Of a stretch of 64,000 nt of DNA, positions 33,519-41,783 are shown piece by piece. The stretch is taken from the NCBI GenBank assembly GCA_021827865.1, contig JAKAUC010000013.1, positions 463,141 through 527,140 of the forward strand. Direction: 5' to 3'. The DNA is from an archaeon. Its GTDB lineage: Archaea; Thermoproteota; Nitrososphaeria; Nitrososphaerales; Gagatemarchaeaceae. The notes beneath the pieces are model-generated. The model searched no databases. It worked only from the letters and a program-made list of their open reading frames with translations, and was not told where the DNA came from. The position numbers were made by a program, and so were the translations under genes. The number at the start of each line of letters is the position of its first letter. The stretch's first letter is position 1.

Positions 33519-34064
33519 ATGCAGGAAGGCGGCCCAGGGGAAGAAGACATTAGACCGTACAGCGCGGTAATTGAGGACGGGACGGTGAGGGTGGTCGACA
33601 GAGAGCGATTCGGGGAGCTCGAGGAGTCTGGATACGGCACCAGGGAAGGGCGCCACCTGTCTCTCCGCGACTACGAGGCGCTCTACCTCCTCTATGCAGG
33701 GAAGCTGGAGCTGACCGAGTCGGGCAAGAAGGTGGGCTTTGACAAGCTCGCGGAGCTCTCCCAGAAGAGGTCAGGGGACTCCTGGACGAAGTTCATCATC
33801 TACAGGGACCTTAGGAGCAGAGGGTACGTCGTGAGGGAGGGCTTCGGGTTCGGGACCGACCTCCGGGCCTACGAGCGCGGGGACTACCCCAAGAAGCCCG
33901 CGAAATATGTGGTCTTCGCCCTCGACGAAGGCATCGAGAAGGGGATGTCAGAGCTCCAGCAGTCGGTGAAGGAGATGGCCAAGATGGGGAAGGAGGCCAT
34001 AATCGCGGTGATCGAAAGGCGGGGAGAAGTGATCTACTACAAGGTCAGCAGGGCCAGGTTCTGA
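33519..34064 (+). CDS. endA: tRNA-splicing endonuclease subunit lacking the catalytic His
   Basis: The C-terminal half matches the EndA nuclease fold: WTKFIIYRDLRSRGYVVREG, GFGTDLRAYERGDYP (with the catalytic Tyr), KPAKYVVFALDEG and AVIERRGEVIYYKVSR. In active EndA the segment after the Tyr reads HSEY/F; here it is PAKY, so the catalytic His is missing. The Tyr and the downstream Lys region are retained. This suggests the structural subunit of a heterotetrameric enzyme, with the catalytic subunit elsewhere in the genome. Length 181 is that of a full single-chain subunit. TATA-like tcaaata near 33486 precedes the ATG at 33519. UbiA follows after four bases. Confidence 0.82.
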   Translation: MQEGGPGEEDIRPYSAVIEDGTVRVVDRERFGELEESGYGTREGRHLSLRDYEALYLLYAGKLELTESGKKVGFDKLAELSQKRSGDSWTKFIIYRDLRSRGYVVREGFGFGTDLRAYERGDYPKKPAKYVVFALDEGIEKGMSELQQSVKEMAKMGKEAIIAVIERRGEVIYYKVSRARF

Positions 34065-34068
34065 GCCC

Positions 34069-34914
34069 ATGGACTCGGGGGGAGCGTTCAAGCTCATCAG
34101 GCCGATCAACTGCGCCATGATAGGGTTCGCAGTGATAGTCGGTGCCTTCGTGTCTAGGCCGCCGGTGATCCCGGCACCCCAGCTCGCCCTCGGGTTCCTG
34201 ACCGGGTTCTTCATCTGCGCCTACTCCATGGTGGTCAACGACGTCTACGACGCCGACGTGGACAGAGTCAACAGACCCGGGAGGCCGATACCGAGCGGGA
34301 GGGTGTCTATGCAAGATGCAAACAGGCTCTCCGCGGCAGCCCTGGCGGCGGGACTGGCATGCTCGGTCCTGTCGCTCAACCCCCTCGCAGTGGCCCTGGC
34401 CGTCGCCTATGCCTTCCTCTCGTGGCTGTACAACAGCAGAGCGAAGAAGACCGGCCTCGCCGGCAACGTCATAGTGGCGTCGTCCCTGGCGATCCCGTTC
34501 ATCTACGGCGGAGCGGTGGCAGGCGGGGCCGTGATCGGCTCGCTTCTCCTCATGATGGCCCTCACCGCTTTCTTCTCCGGGGTGGGGAGGGAGGTGGTGA
34601 AGGCAATGGCAGACGTGGAAGGGGACGCCAAGAGGAACATCAACTCCGTGGCCCGGAGCCGGGGGCTGGCTTTCGCGTCCTGGGTGGGTGCCATCTTCTT
34701 CATACTGGCGGTTTTCACGAGCTGGGTGCCCCTCCTGACCGGCCTCGCCAACGAGGTGTACTCCATCGGGGTGGTCGTGCCGGACGCGATATTCGCCTAC
34801 CTGGCCGCAGCCATAGTCTACAAGCATGAACCGTCCAACGCCCTGCGCGTGAAGAATATCGCCCTGGCCGGGATGACCGTCGGACTCCTGGTCTTCATCG
34901 GGGGCGCCCTCTGA
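34069..34914 (+). CDS. UbiA-type prenyltransferase (digeranylgeranylglyceryl phosphate synthase)
   Basis: Polytopic membrane enzyme with about eight helices. The first Asp-rich motif NDVYDADVDRVNRPGRPIPS near residue 60 and the second DVEGDAKRNINSVA near 180 are both intact. In archaea this family member attaches the second geranylgeranyl chain to geranylgeranylglyceryl phosphate, following EgsA (1971) in ether-lipid synthesis. Length 281 is typical. It lies four bases after the EndA-like gene and two before rfcL, so these three form an operon. Other UbiA activities cannot be excluded from sequence alone. Confidence 0.88.
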   Translation: MDSGGAFKLIRPINCAMIGFAVIVGAFVSRPPVIPAPQLALGFLTGFFICAYSMVVNDVYDADVDRVNRPGRPIPSGRVSMQDANRLSAAALAAGLACSVLSLNPLAVALAVAYAFLSWLYNSRAKKTGLAGNVIVASSLAIPFIYGGAVAGGAVIGSLLLMMALTAFFSGVGREVVKAMADVEGDAKRNINSVARSRGLAFASWVGAIFFILAVFTSWVPLLTGLANEVYSIGVVVPDAIFAYLAAAIVYKHEPSNALRVKNIALAGMTVGLLVFIGGAL

Positions 34915-34916
34915 GC

Positions 34917-36092
34917 ATGTGGACGGAGAAGCACAGGCCCAGGAGTCTGGAGGAGATGGTCGGCAATGAGGAGGCCAGGGCCAAGCTCGTCCTCTGGCTC
35001 AAGAAGTGGAAGCCTGGCGCCAGGGCTGCGCTGCTGCTCGGCCCTCCGGGGACGGGGAAGACCACGAGCGTCCACCTGGTTGCGGAGAAGCTCGGGTATC
35101 AGCTGATAGAGCTGAATGCGAGCGACGCGCGGACCAAGGACAAGCTGTCCAAGAAGGTGGGCGAGGCCATGGCGAGCTCCAGCCTGCTCGAAGGGTCGAC
35201 GGCGATATTCCTCGACGAAGTGGACGGGCTCGCAGGGAGGGCGGATTACGGGGCGACAGACTTCATCAAGGACGCAGTCAAGAGAAGCGGGGTGCCGTTG
35301 CTGATGGCGGCCAACGACCCCGCCTCGGACGAAGTGAGGAAGCTCGGGACGGCCACGACGACGATTGAATTCAGGAGAGCGGACGACCAGGCAGTCCTGA
35401 AGCGGCTGCAGGCCGTCTCCAAAGCGGAGGGGCTGCGGATGGGGGACGACGAGATGGCCAGGATAGCGAGGGCGGCGAACGGCGACCTGAGGGCCGCGGT
35501 CAACTTCCTGCAGTCGGGGATCGCTGCCCAGAAGGACGAAGAGGTGACGGCCGCGGAGTCGGTGAACGCGTTTTTCGACGCGCCGGACGAAAAGGCGGCG
35601 CTGAGGGCGCTCCGGGCCTACCCTGGCCAACCCAGGGAGAAGATGCGCGACCTGTTCACTGCCGTGACGAGGTCCAGGGTCCACGAGGAGCGGAAGGCTG
35701 CGGCCCTTGAGGTCCTCTCCAGGGCCGACGTTGTCATGGGGAGGATGATGCGCGGGAAAGACTGGAGGCTCCTGAGGTACCTCGACTCTATGCTCGCGGC
35801 GGAGCTCTGGAAGGCGCTGGGGGACGGAGGGCCGCGGTACACCCTCGACGCAGTCCCCTGGCCACTGCAGCTTCGGATATGGAACGACTCGAAGAAGCTG
35901 AAGGACATAGCCCTGCTCGCGGGGAAGCGGCTGGGGACGAGCCAGAAGGGATTCCTGGTCCGAGACATGCCCTTCGTCCTGCTGCTCTGCGCCGACAGGG
36001 GTTTCAGGGAAGGCCTGGTGAGGAGCCTCGAGCTGGAGGAGAACTATGACGTCTTCCTGGCAAAGGAAGCGGCGAAGCCGCCCAGGCGCTAG
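34917..36092 (+). CDS. rfcL: Replication factor C large subunit
   Basis: AAA+ clamp-loader large subunit. MWTEKHRPRSLEEMVGN is the RFC box, Walker A LLLGPPGTGKTTS near residue 40, Walker B IFLDEVDGLAGRADYGA near 97, sensor and NGDLRAAVNFLQSGI. The C-terminal collar reaches residue 385 and ends AKPPRR. At 391 residues it is shorter than many euryarchaeal RfcL proteins and has no long Lys/Glu tail; a PIP-box is not obvious. Two bases after the UbiA stop; its own stop overlaps the stop of the convergent winged-helix gene. Confidence 0.94.
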   Translation: MWTEKHRPRSLEEMVGNEEARAKLVLWLKKWKPGARAALLLGPPGTGKTTSVHLVAEKLGYQLIELNASDARTKDKLSKKVGEAMASSSLLEGSTAIFLDEVDGLAGRADYGATDFIKDAVKRSGVPLLMAANDPASDEVRKLGTATTTIEFRRADDQAVLKRLQAVSKAEGLRMGDDEMARIARAANGDLRAAVNFLQSGIAAQKDEEVTAAESVNAFFDAPDEKAALRALRAYPGQPREKMRDLFTAVTRSRVHEERKAAALEVLSRADVVMGRMMRGKDWRLLRYLDSMLAAELWKALGDGGPRYTLDAVPWPLQLRIWNDSKKLKDIALLAGKRLGTSQKGFLVRDMPFVLLLCADRGFREGLVRSLELEENYDVFLAKEAAKPPRR

Positions 36093-36385
36093 TTGAACGG
36101 GAGCGATTCGGCGAAGCCGCCCACGTCCTTCCAGTCGGCGTAGAACCTGGCGAGAGCGCCGGCGAGGGGGCTCGCCGGGTCGACCCTGAATATCCTGATC
36201 CTGTTGAAGCGCTTCTCTGTGAGTATCCCTGACCGTGTGAGGAACTCGAGGTGGCGGGACGCCGCTCCGTGTGAGAGCCCCGCCCTCCTGGTTATCTCCG
36301 AGATATTGAGCTCCCCTGTCTCTAGCATTATCGTGAGCACCTTGGTCCTGCCGTAGGATGACAGCAGCTTCTCAAGCTCTAACAT
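36089..36385 (-). CDS. Winged-helix transcriptional regulator (ArsR/MarR-like)
   Basis: A 98-residue DNA-binding protein: LLSSYGRTKVLTIMLETG, the recognition region LNISEITRRAGLSHGAASRH, LEFLTRSGILTEKRFNRIRI as the wing, and a short C-terminal helix with FYADWKDVGG. No metal-binding Cys pair is visible. Its ATG at 36385 lies 14 bases inside the 3' end of orc1/cdc6, so the two are cotranscribed on the minus strand. It shares four bases with the end of rfcL. Coupling to a replication initiator is curious, but a regulatory role there is inference. Confidence 0.85.
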   Translation of the reverse strand: MLELEKLLSSYGRTKVLTIMLETGELNISEITRRAGLSHGAASRHLEFLTRSGILTEKRFNRIRIFRVDPASPLAGALARFYADWKDVGGFAESLPFN

Positions 36386-38603
36386 CTGCGAGCATCCCCT
36401 TCTCGAGCTCTCCCATCAGCTCCTTGGCCGAGACCAGAGACAACCCTATCATGGTCGTCCGCCCTCTCACCCCCTTTCCTGAGAGCTGCGTCTCGATGAT
36501 CCCCTTCCTCGACAGCTCGTTGACGTCGCTCCACACCTGTGTGTGGCGGTACGCGGTCACGTTCATCCCCTCGCAGATGGCAGAGTAGCTCTTCTCAACT
36601 TCCCCTATGGTGACATAGGTCGAGCTCCCGTTCTTCAGGAGCGAAGAGATGGCCATGAGCAGCAGCTTCTGGTGGGCGGTCAGGTAGGACAGCTCCTCCT
36701 TTCTCAGCTGCGGCGGGAGCGAAGCCTTGGCAGACCTTACGTGCTCGGGCAGCACGCGGGGAGACCCGGAGTCATCAGCCAGCTTCCCCGCGCGCCAGAC
36801 CAAGTCCAGCGCGTAGCGGGCGTCCCCGTAGGTCCCGGCTATGTCTGCGGCCAGCTGGACGACGTCGTCGTCGATGGCGCCGTCGCTGAACGCCTCGCTG
36901 CGCGAGTTCAGGATGTCAGCGAGCTGCTCCGACGGGTAGCTTTCGAGGGCGATCTCGTTCCATTGGAGGGAACTCAGCGTGCTCAGGTCGACCTTCTTGA
37001 GGTAATCCGTCGTCTTCGATATGAGCAGCGACGAGAGGACCTGGGCCCCCGGCGCCATCTCCCTGAGCCTGGTTATGGTGTAGAGCGACCCTGGATCTGA
37101 CAGCACAAGCGAGTCCACTTCGTCGAAGGCTATGACGAGGTGCATCCTGTTGCTCCTCAGTTCCTCGACCAGCGCGGCGAGGAGCTCCTCGAAGCTGTAG
37201 CCGCGGGTCGGATAGTTCTGCCCCAGCGACTTCAGCGACTTCACCATGATGGCCTGGAGGGTCCTGTCTATCCTGCAGTTGACGTGCACAGCCTTGACCA
37301 GGTTCCCGTGAAGCGCTGCCTTCCTAGGGAGCGACTCCAGCAGTAGCTTCTTCGCCAGCATGGTTTTCCCTGAATTGTGAGTTATGGTGAAATCATCCAA
37401 AAGATACCGCTGGTCTGAATCTACTCTGAAGCCGAAGTACTCCTCCTCCCCCAGAGGTTCGAGCGTGAATCCTGTCCTCAAGACAGACTCTTGTTTCCGT
37501 TGCATGGCCTGCTTCATCTGGACTCTGGTGGGAATCCTAGAAAGATCGCCTGAGATGCCAACCCTGTAGCGCAGTCCTTCGTGGCCAAGTCGATCACGGG
37601 GGCGCTTCGCCCTGACGAAGGCATAGAACCCAAGACTTCTCGAGACGAATGCGACGTCCTCGGCCAACCTTTTCGACTTTGTGATGAAATCAAAACATCC
37701 GCTTGCCAAGTTGCCATCTGTGTCGAGCAATCCAGCCAATACCTCCAGGCGCGTCTCTCTCGAACCAAACTTGTACTGGCGCGGAATGAACTTCGAGTCG
37801 GATGTTGCTTCGAAGAGTCCCAGTGCCATCAGATCTCTGGCGATTCCACTTGTCAGTGTTTGCCCGCCTGTTCGCCCCGCAGCCAGCACGTATTGCTGTG
37901 CATTGCCTGCTGGATGGTGTCGCACTGACGGCGCGTATCTTTCCGACTCGTCTCTCACGATGGCTGGTATCTCTGGATCTGAAGTGAGGCCGATGTTGCC
38001 ATGGGTGCGTCCTCCGTCTCCCAAATACACGCCGAGAAGATGCGGGTCGACCGGCCCTTCTGGCACCTTAGGAAAGTCGACCCCCGTTCTAGCCAGCTTG
38101 TAGAGCGCTCTGGGACCGACGAACCGCTTCGGAAGCTCCAACAACTCGCTTATCGGGACGTCTTTGATGACCCCCTCGGCGTCTTCGGAGGGCTTGCGCG
38201 GGCTCGTCCTCAGGCGGGTTTGTATTACTGTCAGTATATGGTCTTCGGAGACCACGAATGGCTTCCCTTTGACTGGCCGGACCTCGACCATCTTCCCAAA
38301 ACCATGTACTGTTTCTAGGACACTTCTGGGAGCGCTATCTGGGCCCATCAACAAGTCTCCCTGAACCACGTCTTCGACGCGTTTCATCGAACCGTCGAAC
38401 ATCAAAACGAGCTGCCCCTTTCTGTGGCAGCCCACTGGTCCGGTTATCATGGCAATCTGGCTGGCCTTGGAGGCGTTCTGCGCGACGCCCTGGAAGTAGA
38501 GCTCGAGCTTCTTCAGCTGTGCCTCGCGGTGAGGTATCTGGTGCGGGAGGTACTCCTGGAGGAGGATGGCTTCGTCCCGGAAGACAGAGCGCGGGAGTGT
38601 CAT
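36372..38603 (-). CDS. cdc6: Orc1/Cdc6 replication initiator containing an intein
   Basis: Origin-binding AAA+ initiator. The mature protein is about 391 residues: YLPHQIPHREAQLKKL at the N-terminus, Walker A GPVG-SGKT, Walker B HLVIAFDEVDSLVLSD, sensor region LLISKTTDYL, SYPSEQLADILNSRSEAF (the box ending the AAA+ lid), and a C-terminal winged helix from about LTAHQKLLLMAISSLLKNG. A 352-residue intein splits Walker A at residue 59. ATG at 38603; a minus-strand TATA (ggttataag, about 38627-38636) lies 28 bases upstream. Upstream intergenic DNA was scanned for origin recognition boxes without a convincing match. Confidence 0.95.
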   Translation of the reverse strand: MTLPRSVFRDEAILLQEYLPHQIPHREAQLKKLELYFQGVAQNASKASQIAMITGPVGCHRKGQLVLMFDGSMKRVEDVVQGDLLMGPDSAPRSVLETVHGFGKMVEVRPVKGKPFVVSEDHILTVIQTRLRTSPRKPSEDAEGVIKDVPISELLELPKRFVGPRALYKLARTGVDFPKVPEGPVDPHLLGVYLGDGGRTHGNIGLTSDPEIPAIVRDESERYAPSVRHHPAGNAQQYVLAAGRTGGQTLTSGIARDLMALGLFEATSDSKFIPRQYKFGSRETRLEVLAGLLDTDGNLASGCFDFITKSKRLAEDVAFVSRSLGFYAFVRAKRPRDRLGHEGLRYRVGISGDLSRIPTRVQMKQAMQRKQESVLRTGFTLEPLGEEEYFGFRVDSDQRYLLDDFTITHNSGKTMLAKKLLLESLPRKAALHGNLVKAVHVNCRIDRTLQAIMVKSLKSLGQNYPTRGYSFEELLAALVEELRSNRMHLVIAFDEVDSLVLSDPGSLYTITRLREMAPGAQVLSSLLISKTTDYLKKVDLSTLSSLQWNEIALESYPSEQLADILNSRSEAFSDGAIDDDVVQLAADIAGTYGDARYALDLVWRAGKLADDSGSPRVLPEHVRSAKASLPPQLRKEELSYLTAHQKLLLMAISSLLKNGSSTYVTIGEVEKSYSAICEGMNVTAYRHTQVWSDVNELSRKGIIETQLSGKGVRGRTTMIGLSLVSAKELMGELEKGMLADVRA
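37374..38429 (-). mobile_element. Intein with LAGLIDADG homing endonuclease in Orc1/Cdc6
   Basis: In-frame intein of 352 residues from Cys (codon 38429-38427) to Asn (37376-37374), flanked by GPVG and SGKT. Block A CHRKGQLVLMFDGSMKRVED, block B FVVSEDHILTV, endonuclease helices LLGVYLGDGG and LAGLLDTDGN, block F YFGFRVDSDQRYLLDDF, ending THN before Ser+1. Splicing residues Cys1, His-Asn and Ser+1 are all present. By eye it is more A+T-rich than the host gene. It interrupts the same Walker A position as the Hel308 intein, though the two sequences look only distantly related. Confidence 0.95.
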
Positions 38604-38728
38604 GAGAGCGTCTTGATTCCCCCAATTTCTCTTATAACCTTAGTCGTGCGCTCAACAGGACTACAGATAGAGGGTTCGCCGAAAGTGTTCTGGCAAAGTG
38701 GAAATAAGCCGGAGGAAGACCAAGAGCG

Positions 38729-39757
38729 TTGAAGGCGGTCAGGTTCCACAGCCACGGCGGCCCCGAGGTGCTGAAGTACGAGGAGGCCCCCGACCCTGTT
38801 CCGACCGCGGATGAAGCGCTGGTGAGGGTGAAGGCGTGCGCCCTCAACCACCTGGACATATGGGCGCGGAACGGGCTGCCGAACGTCGAGATCCCACTGC
38901 CGCATATCTCAGGGAGCGACATTGCCGGGGTGGTGGAGAGGGTCCCGGCCGAAGAGAAGGAGCTCGCCGCAGGGGACGAGGTGATAGTCAACCCCGGGAT
39001 GGGGTGCGGGCGGTGCGACAGGTGCCTCTCTGGTAGAGACGACCAGTGCAGGGACTACACCATAATCGGGTATGGGGTTGACGGAGGATACGCGGAGCTG
39101 GTGAAGGTCCGCAGGACCCACCTGCTCAGGAAGCCGGAGGAGATGTCGTTGGAGGAGGCCGCTTCATTCCCCCTGGTGTTCGAGACGGCGTACCACATGT
39201 TGGTAGCGAAGGCGAAGGTCGCCCCCGGCGACACCGTCCTCGTCCTCGGTGCCAACTCTGGGGTCGGCTCGGCGGCCATCCAGGTGGCCAAGCTGTTCGG
39301 TGCGAAGGTAATCGCGACAGCAGGCGACCGGGACAAGGCCGAGAGGGCGCGCGCACTCGGCGCCGACGAGGTGGTGGACCACTACTCCCAGGACGTCCTT
39401 GCCGAGGTCCGACGGCTCACCGGTAAGAGGGGGGTCGACGTGGTGGTCGAGCACGTAGGAAGGTCTACCTGGCAGGGGAGCGTGAGGGCGCTCGCGAAGG
39501 GGGGGAGGCTGGTCACCTGCGGGGCGACCACAGGGGCCGAGGTGACTACCGACCTCAGGTACGTATACAACAGGGAGCTCACCATCTACGGGAGCTTCAT
39601 GGCTGGCATGGGCGAGCTGCTGGAGGTGGTGAAGCTGTTCAGGTCCGGGAGGCTGAAGACGGTGGTAGACAAGGTGTACCCTCTGGCGGAGGCGAGCGCA
39701 GCCCAATCTAGGATGGAGTCGAGCAGGCACTTTGGAAAGATAGTCCTGAAGGTCTAG
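38729..39757 (+). CDS. Zinc-type MDR alcohol dehydrogenase / quinone reductase
   Basis: Medium-chain dehydrogenase/reductase: catalytic N-terminal domain with CALNHLDIWARNG and ISGSDIAGVVE, structural-zinc Cys cluster GCGRCDRCLSGRDDQC near residue 93, nucleotide-binding VLVLGANSGVGSAAIQVAKL near 172, and a C-terminal return. The usual catalytic-zinc Cys after the first strand is replaced within ALNHLD, so the active-site metal may be missing, as in quinone reductases that keep only the structural site. Start TTG at 38729, about 26 bases after a TATA (ggaaataag, about 38700-38708). It is divergent from cdc6 and converges on the OsmC gene. Confidence 0.88.
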   Translation: MKAVRFHSHGGPEVLKYEEAPDPVPTADEALVRVKACALNHLDIWARNGLPNVEIPLPHISGSDIAGVVERVPAEEKELAAGDEVIVNPGMGCGRCDRCLSGRDDQCRDYTIIGYGVDGGYAELVKVRRTHLLRKPEEMSLEEAASFPLVFETAYHMLVAKAKVAPGDTVLVLGANSGVGSAAIQVAKLFGAKVIATAGDRDKAERARALGADEVVDHYSQDVLAEVRRLTGKRGVDVVVEHVGRSTWQGSVRALAKGGRLVTCGATTGAEVTTDLRYVYNRELTIYGSFMAGMGELLEVVKLFRSGRLKTVVDKVYPLAEASAAQSRMESSRHFGKIVLKV

Positions 39758-40176
39758 GAGACTATCTCGTAGGAGTGCGAGATCTTCGCGGTGGGCTGTA
39801 TTGTGGCGCCCACGCTGCAGAACTTCTCGGTGCTGTCTTTTATCGCCTCTTCCACGTATCTCCTCTCAAGGCCGACCCCGGAGAGGACATACTTGATGTG
39901 TATGGAAGTCCAGGGCTTCGGGAGGCCGTGCTCGGGCCTTTCCCCGGAGATGAATATCCTAAGCGAAGCCAGGTTCTGCTTTCTCTTCTTGAGTATGGCC
40001 ACTATGTCCATCCCCGTGCAGGCGCCCAGGGAGGTGAGGAGGGCTGTCATCGGGCTGATCCCCTTGGGCGCGCCTTGCACGGCGTCGAAGACCACTGTGT
40101 GGCCCGACGCGTCGGAGCCAAGGAAGACGTTGTCTCCGCTCCAATCGACCTCCGCCTTCCACTCGCCTTCACTCAA
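39754..40176 (-). CDS. OsmC/Ohr-family protein
   Basis: Peroxide-handling or related protein of the OsmC fold. PKGISPMTALLTSLGACTGMD near residue 40 and KFCSVGATI near 118 carry the two reactive cysteines, and SERPEHGLPKPWTSIHIKY is the conserved strand region between them. Length 140 is typical. TTG at 40176 overlaps the end of the upstream unknown gene by eight bases, so they are cotranscribed. The pattern is closer to the YhfA-like subgroup than to Ohr, whose hydroperoxide activity is better established. Confidence 0.88.
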   Translation of the reverse strand: MSEGEWKAEVDWSGDNVFLGSDASGHTVVFDAVQGAPKGISPMTALLTSLGACTGMDIVAILKKRKQNLASLRIFISGERPEHGLPKPWTSIHIKYVLSGVGLERRYVEEAIKDSTEKFCSVGATIQPTAKISHSYEIVS

Positions 40177-40732
40177 CCTCTATCGCCGCCGGCTTCGACT
40201 TCGATTCGACTCCCCCCTTCTCTATGAAACTCCTCCGCGTCCATCGCGCCCTCGCTTCGGCGAAGAGTCCGTGTCGCCCAGGGCCCAGAGAAGAGGCAGG
40301 GAACGCAAACTCCTTCTCCACGTCGAGCATCTTGGACTTCGCGTCCTCCACGTTCCGGGGTATCTTGGGAGGGCCGCCGTCTTCGGGCATGATCATCGCC
40401 CAGATTCGGTAGGGAAGGTCGGGGTCGCGGCTCCAGTAGAAGCTAGCCCTCCGGACCTCCTTCTTGATTTCCTCAAGCTTCCGGGGTCGGACCCCCCCGC
40501 TCGCGCTCAGGGTGAGCCTGAGGGTGAGTGGGAGCCTCTTGTCGAAGTCCTCCCAGGCGACCGTCCAGACGTCGGGGTTGAAGGCCTCCCTCAGCCCCCC
40601 TACGATCCTGTAGGCGACGTTGACCTTCACGGTGTCCCCTGAGGCGTAGCTCTTCTTGTCGGTGACGAGGTGCACCCGCTCGATCCGGGTAGGCGGCCAC
40701 TCGTACTCCTCCCGCCTGTCTTTCAGAGACAA
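40169..40732 (-). CDS. Conserved protein of unknown function
   Basis: 187 residues, soluble. The N-terminal half reads like a beta-sandwich strand pattern (IERVHLVTDKKSYASGDTVK, VNVAYRIVGGLREAF, RLPLTLRLTLSASGG), similar in outline to immunoglobulin-like or arrestin-like domains. A charged middle helix (RKLEEIKKEVRRASFYW) and a second strand set follow. No signal peptide or catalytic motif. TTG start at 40732, about 29 bases below a minus-strand TATA (ctttaaacc, about 40757-40765). Overlaps osmC. Confidence 0.7.
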   Translation of the reverse strand: MSLKDRREEYEWPPTRIERVHLVTDKKSYASGDTVKVNVAYRIVGGLREAFNPDVWTVAWEDFDKRLPLTLRLTLSASGGVRPRKLEEIKKEVRRASFYWSRDPDLPYRIWAMIMPEDGGPPKIPRNVEDAKSKMLDVEKEFAFPASSLGPGRHGLFAEARARWTRRSFIEKGGVESKSKPAAIEVE

Positions 40733-40777
40733 CGGAGCCGGGCGGGCTCCGCAGGCGGTTTAAAGTTTGATGCGCCC

Positions 40778-41611
40778 TCAGGGGGCCCGTTCGGAGAGCC
40801 GCGCCGGGAGTCTGGGGGCGACCGCCTCGGAGAGCGCCACCCTGAACGAACAGACCTCGTCCCCGTCCGTCAGGCACTGAACCTCGCTCACGTCGAAGGC
40901 CTTGCTGAAGGTCCCTGACATGAACCCCCGGAGGTGCGCCCTGAAGAAAGCGCTCCTCCTGTGGAGGTGCTGCTTCGCGTTCGACTCGCACTCGAAGAGC
41001 GACTTCGCGTTTACCACAACGGGAAAGTCGGAAGTCTTACCTCGCTCTATCGATACGTCTGCGTAGCCCAGGGCAGAGTAGGTCCCGATCAGTTCGTCGA
41101 GCTGGTCGACTGCGAACCTCGCCCCGAAGTCTTCCACGATTTCCTTGGCAGAATGCCGACCCATGGCTTCCGCCATCTGGTCGATTATGGTCGCGGCTCC
41201 CGTACCGAAGACAGCCCAAAGTCTGTTCAGCATCTCGTTGAGCGCGTCCGCTCTCATCAGAATGCCCCTTCGGCCCGCCCACTGCACGGGGAAGTGCTGC
41301 TTGTCTACCATGAACCCGTCTTCGGCTGCGATGGCTTCCACAGACTGGATCTGATCCATGGCCTGCAGCGTCCTCCTCAGGTCGGAAAGACCCCCTTCCG
41401 CGTCGGTGATGTCAGCGAAGAAGCTCAGGGTAGCCGTGCGTGACCGCCCGGGCGCGGTGAAGAACCCCGTGAGGACGTTCACATTGCAGTCGCTTACAGC
41501 CTGACTGCAGCTGGCCAGGGCCCCCTTCTCGTTCCTGATTCTGACGACCACTTCCGCCAACCTTCGGCCGGGAGCATGCTCCCAGATTTCTACTTCCTTA
41601 GGATAACGCAT
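40778..41611 (-). CDS. ACT-V4R domain sensor protein
   Basis: N-terminal ACT-like domain of about 85 residues (LAEVVVRIRNEKGALASCSQ, then VNVLTGFF) fused to a C-terminal 4-vinyl-reductase (V4R) ligand-binding domain of about 150 residues, whose signature Cys pair is seen in VQCLTDGDEVCSFRV. V4R proteins sense small hydrophobic or aromatic ligands; ACT domains bind amino acids. No DNA-binding domain is evident, so it probably acts through a partner. ATG at 41611; a TATA (ctttattaag on the minus strand, about 41641-41650) is 30-35 bases upstream. Divergent from the tandem-HTH regulator, its most likely partner. Confidence 0.82.
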   Translation of the reverse strand: MRYPKEVEIWEHAPGRRLAEVVVRIRNEKGALASCSQAVSDCNVNVLTGFFTAPGRSRTATLSFFADITDAEGGLSDLRRTLQAMDQIQSVEAIAAEDGFMVDKQHFPVQWAGRRGILMRADALNEMLNRLWAVFGTGAATIIDQMAEAMGRHSAKEIVEDFGARFAVDQLDELIGTYSALGYADVSIERGKTSDFPVVVNAKSLFECESNAKQHLHRRSAFFRAHLRGFMSGTFSKAFDVSEVQCLTDGDEVCSFRVALSEAVAPRLPARLSERAP

Positions 41612-41783
41612 GGGAGATTAGCCTTACCCCCGATGCATATTCTTAATAAAGCCTACCATCGCGGGCCGGCTCTATGCTGGTGGAAGGGCGAGCGGAAGCG
41701 AGATATCAAAGCTATGGATTTGGAATCTACACCCCTTAAATCCGGACGGCAGGCAAAGCACCCTGGAACCCTGGAGGGGAACA

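Noticed and set aside
38604..38728. Replication origin with origin recognition boxes upstream of orc1/cdc6
   Set aside because: One stretch (aagtggaaataag) loosely resembles part of a box, but it overlaps the TATA of the divergent gene and there is no repeated or inverted partner.
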